Part shown: piece after piece, positions 40,901 through 41,199 of the stretch | How positions within the stretch are numbered: position 1 is the stretch's first letter | How the letters are laid out: the number at the start of each line of letters is the position of its first letter | NCBI GenBank assembly: GCA_947380605.1 | Contig: CANCRO010000015.1 | Location: 1-41,199, forward strand | DNA from: Chitinophagaceae bacterium | GTDB lineage: Bacteria > Bacteroidota > Bacteroidia > Chitinophagales > Chitinophagaceae | Length of the DNA: 41,199 nt | Reading direction: 5' to 3' | Translations under genes and position numbers: made by a program | The notes under the pieces: generated by a model | Databases searched by the model: none | What the model saw: only the letters and a program-made list of their open reading frames with translations | What the model was told of the DNA's origin: nothing

Positions 40901-41132
40901 TTTTATTGCTGGATTATTACCACTCCTTTTTGCAACTGGACCAGGTGCAATTGGTAATAAAACAATTGCAGCTGCCGCAGCTGGAGGAATGATTTTTGGA
41001 ACTGTTTTTGGTGTAATTATTGTTCCAGGTCTTTACTTCATTTTTGCAAGCATCTCAGAAAAACACATTTTAGTTAAAAATGAAAATGAAAATCCATTAA
41101 CAGAAGAAATTAATCAAAATGAAAAGAGTTAG
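37959..41132 (+). CDS. RND family efflux pump, inner-membrane permease (HAE1/AcrB-like)
   Basis: This 1057-residue proton-driven pump of the hydrophobe/amphiphile (HAE1) group has the two-fold repeat of six helices plus large periplasmic loops. Seen motifs: N-terminal FIQRPVLSIVVSLIIVFLG, GIVVDD (D409, D410, the proton relay aspartates), and GILGKNAVLIVEFA in the second half with the conserved lysine. The loop between helices 1 and 2 has YPGANGE and VQNRV. Length and motifs agree with multidrug pumps rather than heavy-metal pumps, but the substrates cannot be told from sequence. It overlaps the outer-membrane gene by 14 bases. Confidence 0.95.
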   Translation: MFSKFIQRPVLSIVVSLIIVFLGLLALLKLPITQFPSISPPKVNISAEYPGANGELMIKSVVIPLERALNGIPGIKYIASDAGNDGAASISVVFELGTDPNIASVQVQNRVAAVVNKLPPIVVREGVKITREESNMLLYINLYSDDPNLDVNFLYNFADINLLTELKKIDGVGLADVLGDREYSMRVWLRPDRMFAYKVSADDIMKVLSEQSLEASPGRLGESSGKKSQAFEYVLKYSGRFSKKEDYENIVVKSNADGQILHLKDVANIEFGNAYYDLYSKLNGKPSAAIVIKQSYGSNASEVIKHIKEKLVDIKKSSFPKGMDYQIGYDVSTFLDASIEKVIHTLVEAFLLVSLVVFIFLADWRSTLIPAIAVPVSLIGTFFVMQLFGISLNLITLFALVLAIGIVVDDAIVVVEAVHAKMEQYHCSPLDATIMALKEIGGAIIAITLVMAAVFIPVSFMSGPVGVFYRQFSVTMATAIILSGVVALTFTPALCAMILKNTHGKPKKKTILNSFLTGFNNWFNRLGDRYKKLVTIIVNRRVVTFLILILFCGGTWFISSKVPSGFIPNEDQGLFYAIILTPPGSTLERTDDIANQLQKVAATIPEIKSVSSMAGYEILSEGTGSNSGSLLINLKDWSERKRSMDEVMADLEEKAKNIKGASIEFFPPPAVPGYGAAGGFELRVVDKIGTGDYKLMEKVTKDFVNELSKRKELSSVFTFYSASFPQYLLVVDNEKAAQKGVSVGEALDNLSTLVGSNYETSFIKYDRQYKVMVQALPQYRVSPEDILKLYTKNEKGEMVPYGAFMRFEKVFGLSEITRHNLFNAAEISGGPAQGYSSGTALSTVTEVAAKKLPKGFGIEWAGISIDESRQGNQAIYIFIISLIFVFLVLSAQYESFLLPLPIILSLPVGIFGAFFLLKVLGLENNIYAQIAMVMLIGILGKNAVLIVEFASQRHSTGSKPMQAAIDGAAARLRPILMTSFAFIAGLLPLLFATGPGAIGNKTIAAAAAGGMIFGTVFGVIIVPGLYFIFASISEKHILVKNENENPLTEEINQNEKS

Positions 41133-41199
41133 AAAATTTTATGGACTATATATTTTATTGATTTGCTTAGTTTATGCTAGTTGTAAAATTCCAAAAGAA
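41119..41199 (+). CDS. Outer-membrane efflux lipoprotein, N-terminus only
   Basis: An ATG at 41119 inside the end of the pump gene opens a frame to the window edge (27 codons). It encodes a basic start, a hydrophobic run and a lipobox, YASC (C22), followed by KIPKE, as in NodT/OprM-type outer-membrane factors of RND systems. Position and signal fit the third component of the exporter, but only the signal region is visible. Confidence 0.75.
   Translation, partial: MKRVRKFYGLYILLICLVYASCKIPKE

Noticed and set aside
1-41199. Insertion sequences, CRISPR arrays, prophage or defence genes
   Set aside because: I looked for transposases, integrases, direct-repeat arrays and known defence domains and found none; the SET and efflux genes do not form a defence-like cluster.

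Overview
This is an AT-rich chromosomal segment (GC roughly in the mid-30s percent by eye) from a Bacteroidota bacterium, most likely in the Chitinophagales/Chitinophagaceae. The evidence is the set of genes typical of that phylum: a GldB-like lipoprotein, a MoxR/DUF58/BatD-like/BatA cluster, DUF4783, DUF4293, DUF3127, DUF4239 and DUF6427-type proteins, and a SUI1/eIF1-like factor. Several genes also carry the Bacteroidota sigma-A -7 element TAnnTTTG. The family-level placement is an inference. I see no insertion sequence, prophage, CRISPR array, integrase or plasmid function. The window looks like ordinary core chromosome with some accessory genes.

Layout. 1-1947 (minus): gpmI (glycolysis), followed by a partial haem-binding CxxCH membrane protein. 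2073-5591 (plus): a DUF4783 protein, nadC with a SUI1-like factor, apaG and a fatty acid desaturase whose stop codon interlocks with that of gldB (minus). 6689-8371: glutamine-dependent NAD synthetase. 8419-9796 (minus): two membrane proteins. 10091-14078 (plus): moxR, a DUF58 gene, a batD-like gene and batA, a short Bat-type operon. 14145-17554: rsgA, then a small lipoprotein and a gamma-carbonic anhydrase (minus), then a class III aminotransferase and dgkA. 17707-21984 (plus): a DUF6427-type membrane protein, purQ, and a two-gene DsbD system. 22009-30798: an ECF sigma factor (minus), uvrA (plus), DUF4293 and glyA (minus), a sugar nucleotidyltransferase (plus), and an FAD-dependent dehydrogenase and DUF3127 (minus). 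31330-33253: dnaA, then tRNA-Ser(GCT) and tRNA-Pro(TGG). 33382-35400: a secreted DUF1080 glycoside-processing gene broken by an in-frame TAG, and a Tat-exported sugar isomerase/epimerase. 35607-36648: a SET-domain protein and a small secreted unknown. 36853-41199: an RND efflux operon (membrane fusion protein, inner-membrane pump, and the start of an outer-membrane factor), running off the window.

How the genes work together. nadC and nadE supply two steps of NAD synthesis. The dsbD pair carries electrons across the membrane to periplasmic thiols. DUF1080 and the TIM-barrel isomerase belong to a pathway for 3-keto sugars. The three RND genes form one tripartite exporter. The most unusual points are these: the only cysteine pair of the DsbD alpha domain has moved to a separate small protein while the fused copy has lost its cysteines; the nonsense codon in the DUF1080 gene; -7 promoter elements only 3-4 bases from the start codons of gpmI and nadC, implying leaderless or nearly leaderless mRNAs; a eukaryote-like SET/post-SET protein; and a minus-strand terminator placed between an antisense reading direction and glyA. 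I found no convincing entirely new multi-gene system.
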